Positions 44,679 through 52,977 of a stretch of 64,000 nucleotides of DNA are shown piece by piece. The stretch is taken from positions 186,001-250,000 of the forward strand of contig JAHBTJ010000008.1 in the NCBI GenBank assembly GCA_019638595.1. Reading direction: 5' to 3'. A program made the translations under genes and the position numbers. The stretch is from Chitinophagaceae bacterium (GTDB lineage: Bacteria; Bacteroidota; Bacteroidia; Chitinophagales; Chitinophagaceae). The notes under the pieces are model-generated. The model did not search any database, was not told the origin of the DNA, and was given only the letters and a program-made list of their open reading frames with translations. Position 1 is the stretch's first letter, and each line of letters opens with the position of its first letter.

Positions 44679-46166
44679 ATGGCATCGTTTAAAGATCTTA
44701 CCAAAGAAGAAGTGAACAGTATTATAGAAAGATCATGGAAGGCTTTTGAAGCATACCGGAAATACCCGTTACAAAAAAGAGCGGCATTCATGAGGGCTAT
44801 AGCCGCTGAATTAGAAAAAGGAGCCAAAGAAGTACTGCCCGTTGCCATGAAGGAAACGCATTTGCCGGAGCCCAGGTTACAAACAGAATTTACCCGCACA
44901 TTGTTCCAGCTAAACAGCTATGCAGAGGCATGTGAACAAGGCTCCTGGCTGGAAGCGAGGATAGATACGGCTATGCCTGACCGTAATCCATCCAAACCAG
45001 ACATCAGGAAAACAATGATACCATTAGGCCCCGTGGCTGTGTTCGGTGCAAGTAATTTTCCCTTTGCTTATTCCACAGCAGGCGGCGATACGGCCTGCGC
45101 GCTGGCTGCAGGTTGCCCGGTAGTTGTAAAAGCGCATCCTGCCCACGCAGAAACATCTGAATGGGTTGCTAATACAGTGTGGAAAGCTGCTAAACAACTG
45201 GATATACCGGAGGGGATTTTCGGGCATATACATGGAGCCGGCTTTGAAACAGGCAAAGCGCTGGTAACACATCCACACATAAAAGCGGTGGGTTTTACAG
45301 GTTCGTATGCTGGAGGAAAAGCGCTGTTTGACTGGGCCAACCAACGTAAAGACCCCATACCCGTATTTGCCGAAATGGGCAGCATCAATCCCGTATACCT
45401 GCTTCCGCAAAAGCTACGGGAAGCGGCAGCCGAAACCGCGAAAATGTATGCAGCTTCCATAACATTGAGCATGGGCCAGTTCTGTACCAACCCCGGATTG
45501 ATCATTGGTATTGAAAGCGCTGAGCTTGATCGGTTTATTTCTGTATTGGGTGATGAAATAAAACAAGTGGCGCCGGCTCACATGCTTCATACGGGCATTG
45601 CCAAAGCTTTTGCCGCCAACAGGGCAAAGGCTTTAATGCAGGAACAGGTAACTACGGTAGCCGTTTCCGTTACCCCGGCAAAAGAGGAACAGGGCATTCC
45701 TACTATCGCTTCTGCTTCTGCTAAAACCTTCCTGAACAACCCGGTGCTGCACCAGGAAGTATTCGGGCCATATTCATTGGTAATACAATGTAAAAATATG
45801 GAAGAGATGCTACAGGTGGCAATGGACATGGAAGGACAAATTACCTCTACCTTAATGGCTACCGTAAACGATATGCTCCGTTACGAAGCGCTGGTTGATA
45901 TTGTTAAGCAAAGCTGCGGAAGAATGATCGTGAACGGTGTGCCTACGGGAGTGGAAGTTTGCCTGGGCATGCAGCATGGCGGACCTTTCCCTGCAACTAC
46001 CGATGCCAGGTTTACTTCGGTAGGCGCCGATGGCATTAAACGATTCGCCCGGCCCATCAGCCTTCAAAACTGGCCGGATGAGCTTTTGCCCGATGAGCTG
46101 AAAAATAATAATCCGCTGATGATATGGAGAACAGTCAACAATAAGCTTACACAGGAACCTTTGTAG
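44679..46166 (+). CDS. aldehyde dehydrogenase, 2-oxoglutarate-semialdehyde type
   Basis: A 495-residue NAD(P)-dependent dehydrogenase. Glu in 'VFAEMGSINPVYLLP' (~232) and the nucleophile Cys in 'MGQFCTNPGL' (~269) form the active site. 'GAGFETGKALVTHP' and 'KAVGFTGSYAGGKALFD' are cofactor-binding segments. The 'GDTACALAAGCPVVVKAHPAH' block (in pieces) is typical of the subgroup that oxidises 2,5-dioxopentanoate (2-oxoglutarate semialdehyde) in pentose, glucarate or hydroxyproline breakdown. An SMP-30-like gene follows 80 bases downstream, which fits sugar-acid metabolism, but that gene has its own promoter-like element. Confidence 0.9.
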   Translation: MASFKDLTKEEVNSIIERSWKAFEAYRKYPLQKRAAFMRAIAAELEKGAKEVLPVAMKETHLPEPRLQTEFTRTLFQLNSYAEACEQGSWLEARIDTAMPDRNPSKPDIRKTMIPLGPVAVFGASNFPFAYSTAGGDTACALAAGCPVVVKAHPAHAETSEWVANTVWKAAKQLDIPEGIFGHIHGAGFETGKALVTHPHIKAVGFTGSYAGGKALFDWANQRKDPIPVFAEMGSINPVYLLPQKLREAAAETAKMYAASITLSMGQFCTNPGLIIGIESAELDRFISVLGDEIKQVAPAHMLHTGIAKAFAANRAKALMQEQVTTVAVSVTPAKEEQGIPTIASASAKTFLNNPVLHQEVFGPYSLVIQCKNMEEMLQVAMDMEGQITSTLMATVNDMLRYEALVDIVKQSCGRMIVNGVPTGVEVCLGMQHGGPFPATTDARFTSVGADGIKRFARPISLQNWPDELLPDELKNNNPLMIWRTVNNKLTQEPL

Positions 46167-46186
46167 TTGTAACCGCTATTATTTTT

Positions 46187-46194
46187 TATATTTG
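46187..46194 (+). promoter_or_regulatory. -7 promoter element of SMP-30-like gene
   Basis: TATATTTG fits TAnnTTTG and lies 52 bases ahead of the start codon, with TTG 17 bases upstream as a possible -33 part. Confidence 0.4.
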
Positions 46195-46246
46195 AAATCT
46201 TTTTAAAAATACCAGGTAATATTTTCCAAACCATAAAATCATCATC

Positions 46247-47083
46247 ATGAAACCAGCCTTAATTTGCATAGCGCTTTTCAGCTTTGTTCTTGTATTCAGC
46301 ACCGCTCAATCGCAGGAGCGCAAACTGGTAAAACAATGGGAGACCGATACTATTTTAAAAGTTCCTGAATCGGTTTTATTTGACGGAAAAAACAAAGTGT
46401 TGTATGTAGCTAACATTGACGGGGGCCCGTGGGAAAAAGACGGGAAAGGCTCTATTGGAAAAGTGGGTTTGGACGGGAAGATAATAGCTACGGAATGGGT
46501 TACCGGCTTAAACGCGCCTAAGGGGATGGGCATACATGCCGGCAAGCTATACGTTGCAGATGTGGATGCCATTGCGGTAATTGACATAGCGCAGGGAAAG
46601 ATAGCAGACAGGATTGTTATAGACGGGGCAAAGGGCTTGAACGACATCAGCATTGATGCGAAGGGTGTGGTATACGTTTCTGACTCTCACAACAAAACGA
46701 TATTAAAAGTGGAGAACGGCAAAGTTTCTACCGTGCTGGAAAACCTGAAAGGCCCCAACGGTGTGCTGGTGGTAGGAAAGGACTTATACATTACGGACGC
46801 GGGTACGCTTAACAAAGTAGAAGCGAATGGTTCATTAAAGCAACTGGCAGATGGCATGGAAGGTGGCACCGACGGTATTGAACATGCAGGCAAAGGCGAC
46901 TTCATCGTATCATGCTGGGCCGGTTCTGTTTGGTATATACACGCCAACGGTAAAAAAGATCACCTGCTGGATACAAGAGAGCAAAAAATCAATTCAGCCG
47001 ATATTGGGTTCGATCCTGTAAAAAAGATACTGTATGTACCCACTTTTTTTAAGAACAGCGTAGTGGCATATGCCGTTCAATAG
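46247..47083 (+). CDS. secreted SMP-30/gluconolactonase-like propeller protein
   Basis: A 278-residue protein with a signal peptide (residues 1-22, ending 'FSTAQSQE'). The mature part is a six-bladed propeller with repeated 'LYVADVDAIAVID', 'GVVYVSDSHNKTILKVENG' and 'LYITDAGTLNKVEANG' blades. The pattern fits SMP-30/strictosidine-synthase-like proteins, some of which are lactonases. The metal-binding Glu/Asn/Asp set cannot be assigned surely by eye. It acts in the periplasm or on the surface. It follows the aldehyde dehydrogenase gene; a joint role in sugar lactone/acid use is possible but unproven. A terminator follows. Confidence 0.8.
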   Translation: MKPALICIALFSFVLVFSTAQSQERKLVKQWETDTILKVPESVLFDGKNKVLYVANIDGGPWEKDGKGSIGKVGLDGKIIATEWVTGLNAPKGMGIHAGKLYVADVDAIAVIDIAQGKIADRIVIDGAKGLNDISIDAKGVVYVSDSHNKTILKVENGKVSTVLENLKGPNGVLVVGKDLYITDAGTLNKVEANGSLKQLADGMEGGTDGIEHAGKGDFIVSCWAGSVWYIHANGKKDHLLDTREQKINSADIGFDPVKKILYVPTFFKNSVVAYAVQ

Positions 47084-47311
47084 TCAAATATTTTAATCGT
47101 ACAATTATTGCCGAAAAACGAATAAAAGCAACCTGTTGTCGAATAAAGTTTAAATGTACCGGCTTAATCAGCATCTTTACACCGACAACAACAGTAGTCA
47201 AAAACAGATAGGAATTTAAATCCGGTATCCGAACAGGAACCAGGGCTGTGTATCCTTCCGGCCAATTGTTTTAAAAAGAAAATTAAACCGATCCAAATAA
47301 TACTGAAGGAT

Positions 47312-47341
47312 AAGCCGGGCTATAACAACCCGGTTTTTTTA
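47312..47341. terminator. terminator between convergent genes
   Basis: AAGCCGGG (47312-47319) pairs with CCCGGTTT (47329-47336) with one wobble, loop of nine bases, then a T run. It serves the SMP-30-like gene, ~230 bases past its stop; the L,D-transpeptidase stop codon abuts it on the other side. Confidence 0.75.
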
Positions 47342-47343
47342 TT

Positions 47344-48957
47344 TCAGTTTGTAAACATTTTCTTTTCTGTTCTCGCGTCATGCCCATAAATATCATCCCT
47401 GAAATTCAGGTCGCCTTTAGCATCTACCCAGGCGGTAAAATAACCAATATATACCGGTATGGCATCGCGAAGCGTAACATACTTTTCTTTACCGCTGTTC
47501 ATTGCCTTATCTATAGCTGCCGATGTCCAGGTGCTGTCGTTGCGTAAAAGAAATTCCGCCAGTTTTTTAGGTTCGCCCAGGCGTATGCAACCATGACTGA
47601 AAGCCCGCCTGCTTTCTCCGAACAAGCTTTTTGCAGGTGTATCGTGCATATAAATACTATAGTTGTTAGGGAACAGGAATTTTACCTTGCCCAGCGAATT
47701 ATTGGAACCGGGCTTTTGCCGTATATTAGGTAAATCACCGGTATACCCGGTAATTTCCATATTGTGCTTAGCCAGGTAGTTCTTATCTTTTTTCATTCCC
47801 GGCAACACTTCATTTTTTAAAATCCCCGATGGCACATTCCAGTAAGGACTAAAAACAATGTATTTAAGATCGCCATAAAAAATCACCGTATTGTTCTGGT
47901 TGGTGCCCACTACCACATTCATGGCATAAACGGGTTGACTGTTTTCAAAAATATGCAGCTTAAAATCCGGGATGTTTACCAGCAGGTAATCTCCCTCCAC
48001 TTTAGCCGGCACCCAGCGCATTCTTTCGAGGTTGATAAGCATTTGCCGTATGCGCTTTTCTATCGGCGTATTTAGCTCCCGCAGCATTGCCGGACCAATA
48101 ATACCATCTTCTTTTACCCCATACCTGTGCTGGAACCTTTGCACGGCGGCGGCCAGCGAATCGGTAAACAAAGCGGAGCTGTCCGTTAAATCAAAATCCC
48201 CGGTAAGCCTCAGCCTGTTTTTTATTGCCGTAATTACTTCGCCGGTATCGCCCTGCTGTAATTTTTTTTGCCCCGTAATTACCGGCTTCCACCCACCGGC
48301 TTTCTCTATTTCGTAATAGCGCAGCAAGCTTTGCTTTAATCGCTGGTAATAAATATTAAGAGGCTCATAAGCTACCGGCTTTTCGCCTTTATGCGCGATC
48401 AGCGAATCCAGGGTAGCTACCAGGTCTATTTTCTTGCGGGGAATAAACCATTTAAGATCCGTACTGTTCAACCGGCTGTTTCCCTGGTACGCGTTTTCCG
48501 CGTAATGAAAGAACTGGCGGGTAAGCAACAACTCGGCCTTTAACCGGTTGCTGTCATTGACCGGCACTACCTGTCCGCCACTTTCAAGCTTATCGAATAT
48601 CTGCCTCAGCACAGGATTGTTAAGACTTGTATCGCCACTGTATTTCATATATTCCGCCTGCTGGTTAAGAAAGTTAAATGCCTGCTCAGCAAGGCCATCC
48701 TTAAAAAACCAGGCATACTGGTAATTACGGGCATTGTAAAAATCACGGAACTGTTTGGCTTCCACCTCGTCCGGCACCTGCGTGGTTATATAGCTTTCCA
48801 GTGTAGTGCTGTCAAAGAAAAGCTCTGTAAAAGCATTTTGAACGGTAATGCTGGTATCCCTCTCCTCCGCCGGCAAAACAGCATCCAGGTTCTTTTTTTT
48901 ATGTGTGCAGGCATATATGCCACACAGTAATACGGCTACTGAAAATAAATATCGCAT
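47344..48957 (-). CDS. L,D-transpeptidase (YcbB/LdtD-like), lipoprotein
   Basis: A 537-residue lipoprotein (Cys17 in 'CGIYACTHKK'). An N-terminal helical scaffold is followed by a peptidoglycan-binding domain ('QQGDTGEVITAIKNRL', 'VQRFQHRYGVKEDGIIG') and a YkuD catalytic domain with the active-site motif 'FSHGCIRLGEPKKLAEF' (Cys near residue 460) and an upstream His in 'YMHDTP'. It forms 3-3 cross-links in peptidoglycan or attaches proteins, in the periplasm. The size and order match the LdtD group. ATG at 48957 is chosen; the GTG three codons earlier is less likely. It is monocistronic. The 400 bases upstream (48958-49340) show no gene. Confidence 0.93.
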   Translation of the reverse strand: MRYLFSVAVLLCGIYACTHKKKNLDAVLPAEERDTSITVQNAFTELFFDSTTLESYITTQVPDEVEAKQFRDFYNARNYQYAWFFKDGLAEQAFNFLNQQAEYMKYSGDTSLNNPVLRQIFDKLESGGQVVPVNDSNRLKAELLLTRQFFHYAENAYQGNSRLNSTDLKWFIPRKKIDLVATLDSLIAHKGEKPVAYEPLNIYYQRLKQSLLRYYEIEKAGGWKPVITGQKKLQQGDTGEVITAIKNRLRLTGDFDLTDSSALFTDSLAAAVQRFQHRYGVKEDGIIGPAMLRELNTPIEKRIRQMLINLERMRWVPAKVEGDYLLVNIPDFKLHIFENSQPVYAMNVVVGTNQNNTVIFYGDLKYIVFSPYWNVPSGILKNEVLPGMKKDKNYLAKHNMEITGYTGDLPNIRQKPGSNNSLGKVKFLFPNNYSIYMHDTPAKSLFGESRRAFSHGCIRLGEPKKLAEFLLRNDSTWTSAAIDKAMNSGKEKYVTLRDAIPVYIGYFTAWVDAKGDLNFRDDIYGHDARTEKKMFTN

Positions 48958-49340
48958 GAAACTCACATTAAAGGTAAAGGTTGATAATCAATGTAATTTA
49001 ACTTATATACCTTAAACGATAGCGCCTGCCCGGCCGTATTTCAGCCGGTCCTTTTTTTTAGAATACGCGCAACCGGGAGTTTTTTTCCCCGATGTGATTG
49101 TGAGTATAAAACAGACATTCCTGTCTTATATATATTTGTAGTATATAACTACTATCCCCCGGTCCCCCTAAATCGTCCGGATCCATGAAAAAATCACCTG
49201 CCCATCCTGAAAGAAAGATATAATACTAAGATCACACCTGTTAAACCCTGTATTGAGAAAGAGAGAAATCTGTATCAGCAGCTTATTTGCAAAAGCAATC
49301 ATTAAGCACATAGGATTACCGCCTCTGAACGATTTCGCAT

Positions 49341-49373
49341 GTAAGCCGGGTTCACCCGGGAACCTGGCTTTAC
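49341..49373 (-). terminator. hairpin just after the beta-helix protein gene
   Basis: GTAAGCC...GGTTC (49341-49353) pairs with GGAACC...GGCTTTAC (49359-49373), GC-rich with a single wobble and a bulge. It starts two bases past the stop codon. It lacks a T tail, so it may be a processing or stability hairpin rather than a true terminator. Confidence 0.45.
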
Positions 49374-49374
49374 A

Positions 49375-51372
49375 TTATCTTTTCCGTTCAAAGAGTGCTT
49401 CCTCCGAAGCCACCTTCACCCAGTACTTTCCACTATCTGTTACAGGATCCTGCACCTGTGCCCCTCCCACTATTGCTTTGTAAATATTATTATCGGAGCC
49501 TTTTACATAATCGTTGAGGATGTAAGTGCCCGAAGCGCTCCAGCTTCCCGAATGAAGCGCTCCGCCCTGCTTACAAATCATTCCATGGCGGCTTCCGGAG
49601 CCTGATACATGTACCATATCTCCTATATGCCATATTCCCCACTGCGGCATTTTATCCGCCCAAAGCATGTTTTCGCCTTCCTTTGCCCCGGGGAACGATT
49701 TGGCCCCCACGGCATTCACTATAATGGGCTTGCCCGACCGGGTAATATTTTGCCTGCCGGCCATATAGGAAACATTTAAAGCTTTCACAGGCTTATCGGC
49801 ATCCGAAACGGTATTGCTGTCTATAACATACATTCCCTCTCCATACCTGGCCGGTATGGTAGAATACACATATATGCCTGAAAGCTTTTTATCGGCAAGC
49901 GTTATTGTATTACCGACCGCCCGGCCATTTCCCGCATTGGTAAACTCAATGGCGTTAACGCCCGATTGAATGGTATTGTTAACAACGCTTACACCGCCTA
50001 CCTGGGTTACTTTAACCGCTAATTTGCCATCTCCGTCCTTAATATCATTGTCGCTTATATAAATATCTTTCATGTTCCTGAAGCCTTTTCTTTTACCCAC
50101 CGATGTTATAAATACGCCCCGGTTCAATACATTGTTTTTTATAGTTCCCGGCCCGGTGGGCGATACCTGTAGCCTGCCGTTCAAAACGGTGCGGGTAATA
50201 TAAAAATCGCTTACATTGTTGCATTTGTTATCAACGGCGGAAGTAGTGGTAACGCTGTCTATCAACAAGCCCTGGATGCCGGAAGCAGAAAAATCGCTGA
50301 TGCGGCAATGGCGGTAACTGATATTTTTTACGGTAGCCGCAGGTTCGGTATGGATAGAAGTACCACCTTTTATCACGCCGCTTTCAAAGGGCAGGTCGTA
50401 TATATGCTTTACGGTAATGCTGTCAACCCCGCCGCTGCCGCCAATGCTGATCCCCTGCCGCAGGTAATCGCGCTGGTATATTCTTTCTATCGTAATATTT
50501 TTACTGTTTTTGGATATGCCTATAATATCGCCGCTTACATCGTGAATAAATAAATCATGAAAATAGGCGTTGCGCACCACGTTGGATCCGCTATAGCAGA
50601 ATATGCCCGCCGATTGCGCATCTTTTCCGAAAGAAGGGGGTGGAGGATACGTTTTAAAAGGATTGCTCATATCTATACCCAGGTGAGAAATTTCAACATT
50701 CGTAACATCGGCGGAGCTGTCTCCCAGCGCAAACACCCGCCTGAAATTTCCCATATCGCCTGGCGACAATTTTACCGAGCTTACATACATCCCCTCTCCT
50801 GTTACCCTGGTGTTGGAGTATACGGATATGATCCTGTAAGGAGGATCTTTCTGCCTGCTGACCATATAGGTACCTTTGGGAAAGAGAATATTTCCCCCTT
50901 TTTTCTGGCGCACCATTTCAAATGTTGCCCTCAAAGATTCTGTATCATCCGTAACAGCATCTCCTTTTGCACCATACCATTTTACGCTAAACTGCGAGCT
51001 GGTATCATCCAATAATACGGTTAGCCGCTTATCAAATATCCATGCGTGCTTATCAGCCTGCACGCTGCCGCCCTTTATAAGGCCGGCGCCCACTATACGC
51101 GCGTTATTTTCAAAACGGATCATTTTTCCCTGCGGAATATTCACTACCCCGTTTACTACTATTTTTTCACCCGGCTTGCTGAAAACAAGTTCATTTACCC
51201 CCGGCTGTGCAAATACCCGGCTGAGCTTCCCCGACATGTCTTCTCCATTACCTGATATACCCCAGGCTGCAGCGTTATATACTCCGGCAGCAGGGATATT
51301 TGCTTCTGCGGCATTTTCACTTCCCAAAAAGAAATGCAAAAAGCTTATAAAACTTACATATAATAAGAACAT
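49375..51372 (-). CDS. secreted right-handed beta-helix protein (pectate-lyase-3 type)
   Basis: A 665-residue secreted protein. Signal peptide MFLLYVSFISFLHFF...; then 'SVKWYGAKGDAVTDDTESL' near residue 130, the classic start of a Pectate_lyase_3 / glycosyl hydrolase 28-like beta-helix, followed by many short beta turns with 'N' ladders ('NNTIQSGVNAIEFTNAG', 'GRAVGNTITLAD'). The C-terminal ~60 residues ('WSASGTYILNDYVKGSDN') resemble a carbohydrate-binding CBM5/12-like module. It likely binds or cleaves an acidic polysaccharide; no catalytic residues can be fixed by eye. ATG at 51372 is chosen because the upstream start would be TTG. No PUL genes are adjacent. Confidence 0.82.
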   Translation of the reverse strand: MFLLYVSFISFLHFFLGSENAAEANIPAAGVYNAAAWGISGNGEDMSGKLSRVFAQPGVNELVFSKPGEKIVVNGVVNIPQGKMIRFENNARIVGAGLIKGGSVQADKHAWIFDKRLTVLLDDTSSQFSVKWYGAKGDAVTDDTESLRATFEMVRQKKGGNILFPKGTYMVSRQKDPPYRIISVYSNTRVTGEGMYVSSVKLSPGDMGNFRRVFALGDSSADVTNVEISHLGIDMSNPFKTYPPPPSFGKDAQSAGIFCYSGSNVVRNAYFHDLFIHDVSGDIIGISKNSKNITIERIYQRDYLRQGISIGGSGGVDSITVKHIYDLPFESGVIKGGTSIHTEPAATVKNISYRHCRISDFSASGIQGLLIDSVTTTSAVDNKCNNVSDFYITRTVLNGRLQVSPTGPGTIKNNVLNRGVFITSVGKRKGFRNMKDIYISDNDIKDGDGKLAVKVTQVGGVSVVNNTIQSGVNAIEFTNAGNGRAVGNTITLADKKLSGIYVYSTIPARYGEGMYVIDSNTVSDADKPVKALNVSYMAGRQNITRSGKPIIVNAVGAKSFPGAKEGENMLWADKMPQWGIWHIGDMVHVSGSGSRHGMICKQGGALHSGSWSASGTYILNDYVKGSDNNIYKAIVGGAQVQDPVTDSGKYWVKVASEEALFERKR

Positions 51373-51460
51373 TTTAATTCCGGTTATGGAGAACAAGTTC
51401 TATTTTTTAATTCCCGCGGGCAAACATCCCGCTCTTAATTAACCAATTCTTATGAATCGT

Positions 51461-52135
51461 TTAATCTGCAATGTCAGGCCTTCTTTCTTCGGTGCGTTTT
51501 ACCGACATCTCGTGCCTCCAGTCGGCTATTTTTTTAGGATCGCCGCTTAACAGCACATCCGGTACTTTCCAGCCCCTGTATTCGGCAGGTCTTGTGTATA
51601 CGGGCGGCGCCAGTAAATTATCCTGGAAGGAATCGAACAGCGCGGAAGTTTCATCATTCAGCACTCCGGGTAATATACGTCCCACCGCATCTACCAGTAT
51701 AGCCGCCGGCAATTCACCGCCGCTTAATACATAATCGCCAATAGATATTTCCCTGGTAACAAAATGTTCCCGCACTCTTTCATCTATTCCTTTGTAATGA
51801 CCGCATATCAGCAACAGGTTTTCTTTCAGCGACAGATAATTCGCTGTTTTTTGGTTGAATGTTTCGCCATCGGGTGTAAGATAAATGATCTCATCATAGC
51901 TGCGTTTGGCCGACAGCTCTTCTATAGCGTTCACCAAAGGTTCACACATCATAACCATTCCTGCCCCGCCTCCGTATTGATAATCATCTACCTGCCCATA
52001 TGCATTTACCGCCCATTTACGCAAATGATGTACTTCTACGCTTAATATTCCTTTTTCCCTAGCACGTTTCATAATAGAATGCGCGAAAGGGCTTTCAAGC
52101 AGCTCCGGCAAAACGCTTACAATATCTATATGCAT
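51461..52135 (-). CDS. trmD: tRNA (guanine-37-N1)-methyltransferase
   Basis: A 224-residue SPOUT methyltransferase. '[16 protein letters not shown]' opens the protein, '[14 protein letters not shown]' is a family mark, and the knot region has '[13 protein letters not shown]', '[20 protein letters not shown]' and '[20 protein letters not shown]', including the catalytic Asp in the family's conserved segment. It methylates G37 of tRNAs to prevent frameshifting. ATG at 52135 fits the normal N-terminus; the frame continues upstream without family similarity. It is not beside rpsP/rimM/rplS here, unlike the layout in many bacteria. The gap to the upstream S4 gene (~310 bases) holds nothing recognisable. 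Confidence 0.95.
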   Translation of the reverse strand: MHIDIVSVLPELLESPFAHSIMKRAREKGILSVEVHHLRKWAVNAYGQVDDYQYGGGAGMVMMCEPLVNAIEELSAKRSYDEIIYLTPDGETFNQKTANYLSLKENLLLICGHYKGIDERVREHFVTREISIGDYVLSGGELPAAILVDAVGRILPGVLNDETSALFDSFQDNLLAPPVYTRPAEYRGWKVPDVLLSGDPKKIADWRHEMSVKRTEERRPDIAD

Positions 52136-52448
52136 AACCGCAAAGATAATCAGCGTATTTACAAGATGTTGCCCGGATATGGCTTTGAGTGAAAACAAGA
52201 AATGCAACAGGCCAACACAATAGTGCACAACGCCAGGGATCCGGGACGGGTTATGCGCCGTGCGTTTAAAGGTTGGCCTGTATGCAAAGGCTGAGACTGT
52301 AATAAACAGGGATTAAAAAGCGGGGCAGGGCTTTCATAAAAACGGTTAGCCTCCTCATAATGCGTCATTCAATCTCATTAAACACTATTAAGGACGATAG
52401 AAGAAATAGAAAAGATGTACGGGCAACTAAAAAAATGAAAATTAGCGG

Positions 52449-52841
52449 CTATTCTTCTCCCAGAAAATCATCCATATCCCGGCGCTCTTTTTTGGTAGGC
52501 CTGCCTATCTTACTCAGGCGTTTGCCGGTATGAAAGCTGGCTGCCTGGTATTGCAGCCTTTCCATTTCATCTGCAGGCGTTATATCTACATAATACTTAA
52601 CGGCTTCTGTATATTGTACCCGGTTATGCAAAAGCCCCGCTACTTTTATACGCCAGCGGCGGGCTTCGGTTTTAATTTCGTATTCATCGCCCACATGCAC
52701 GTTTTTAGACGCTTTTGCCTGGTCGCCGTTATATTTCACTTTCCCCTTGTCGCAGGCTTCTGCCGCCAGTGAGCGCGTTTTAAAGATCCGGATAGCCCAT
52801 AAATATTTGTCCAGCCGGAGCTTTTCTTTTACATCCGCCAT
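52449..52841 (-). CDS. S4-domain RNA-binding protein (Hsp15-like)
   Basis: A 130-residue protein. The S4 RNA-binding fold occupies residues 5-65 ('KLRLDKYLWAIRIFKTRSLA', 'ACDKGKVKYNGDQAKASK'), followed by a basic tail ending 'KERRDMDDFLGEE'. Hsp15-like proteins bind stalled 50S subunits with nascent peptidyl-tRNA and help recycle them (known for E. coli HslR). It is a single gene, divergent from the DPP IV gene with ~135 bases between starts. Confidence 0.88.
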   Translation of the reverse strand: MADVKEKLRLDKYLWAIRIFKTRSLAAEACDKGKVKYNGDQAKASKNVHVGDEYEIKTEARRWRIKVAGLLHNRVQYTEAVKYYVDITPADEMERLQYQAASFHTGKRLSKIGRPTKKERRDMDDFLGEE

Positions 52842-52977
52842 ACCCTTACTAATTAATTTGTATGCAATTTACTTACACCCTGCAAAAAAACAGTGTAATT
52901 CCCTTCCTGCAACCATTTATCAAAACCTTCTGTTATGTAACGGTTTGTCATTTAAATTTACCTCCAAAACACTTTAC

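Noticed and set aside
50876-51442. A 188-residue plus-strand frame opposite the beta-helix gene
   Set aside because: Shadow of the beta-helix protein on the other strand; no signal or family motif.
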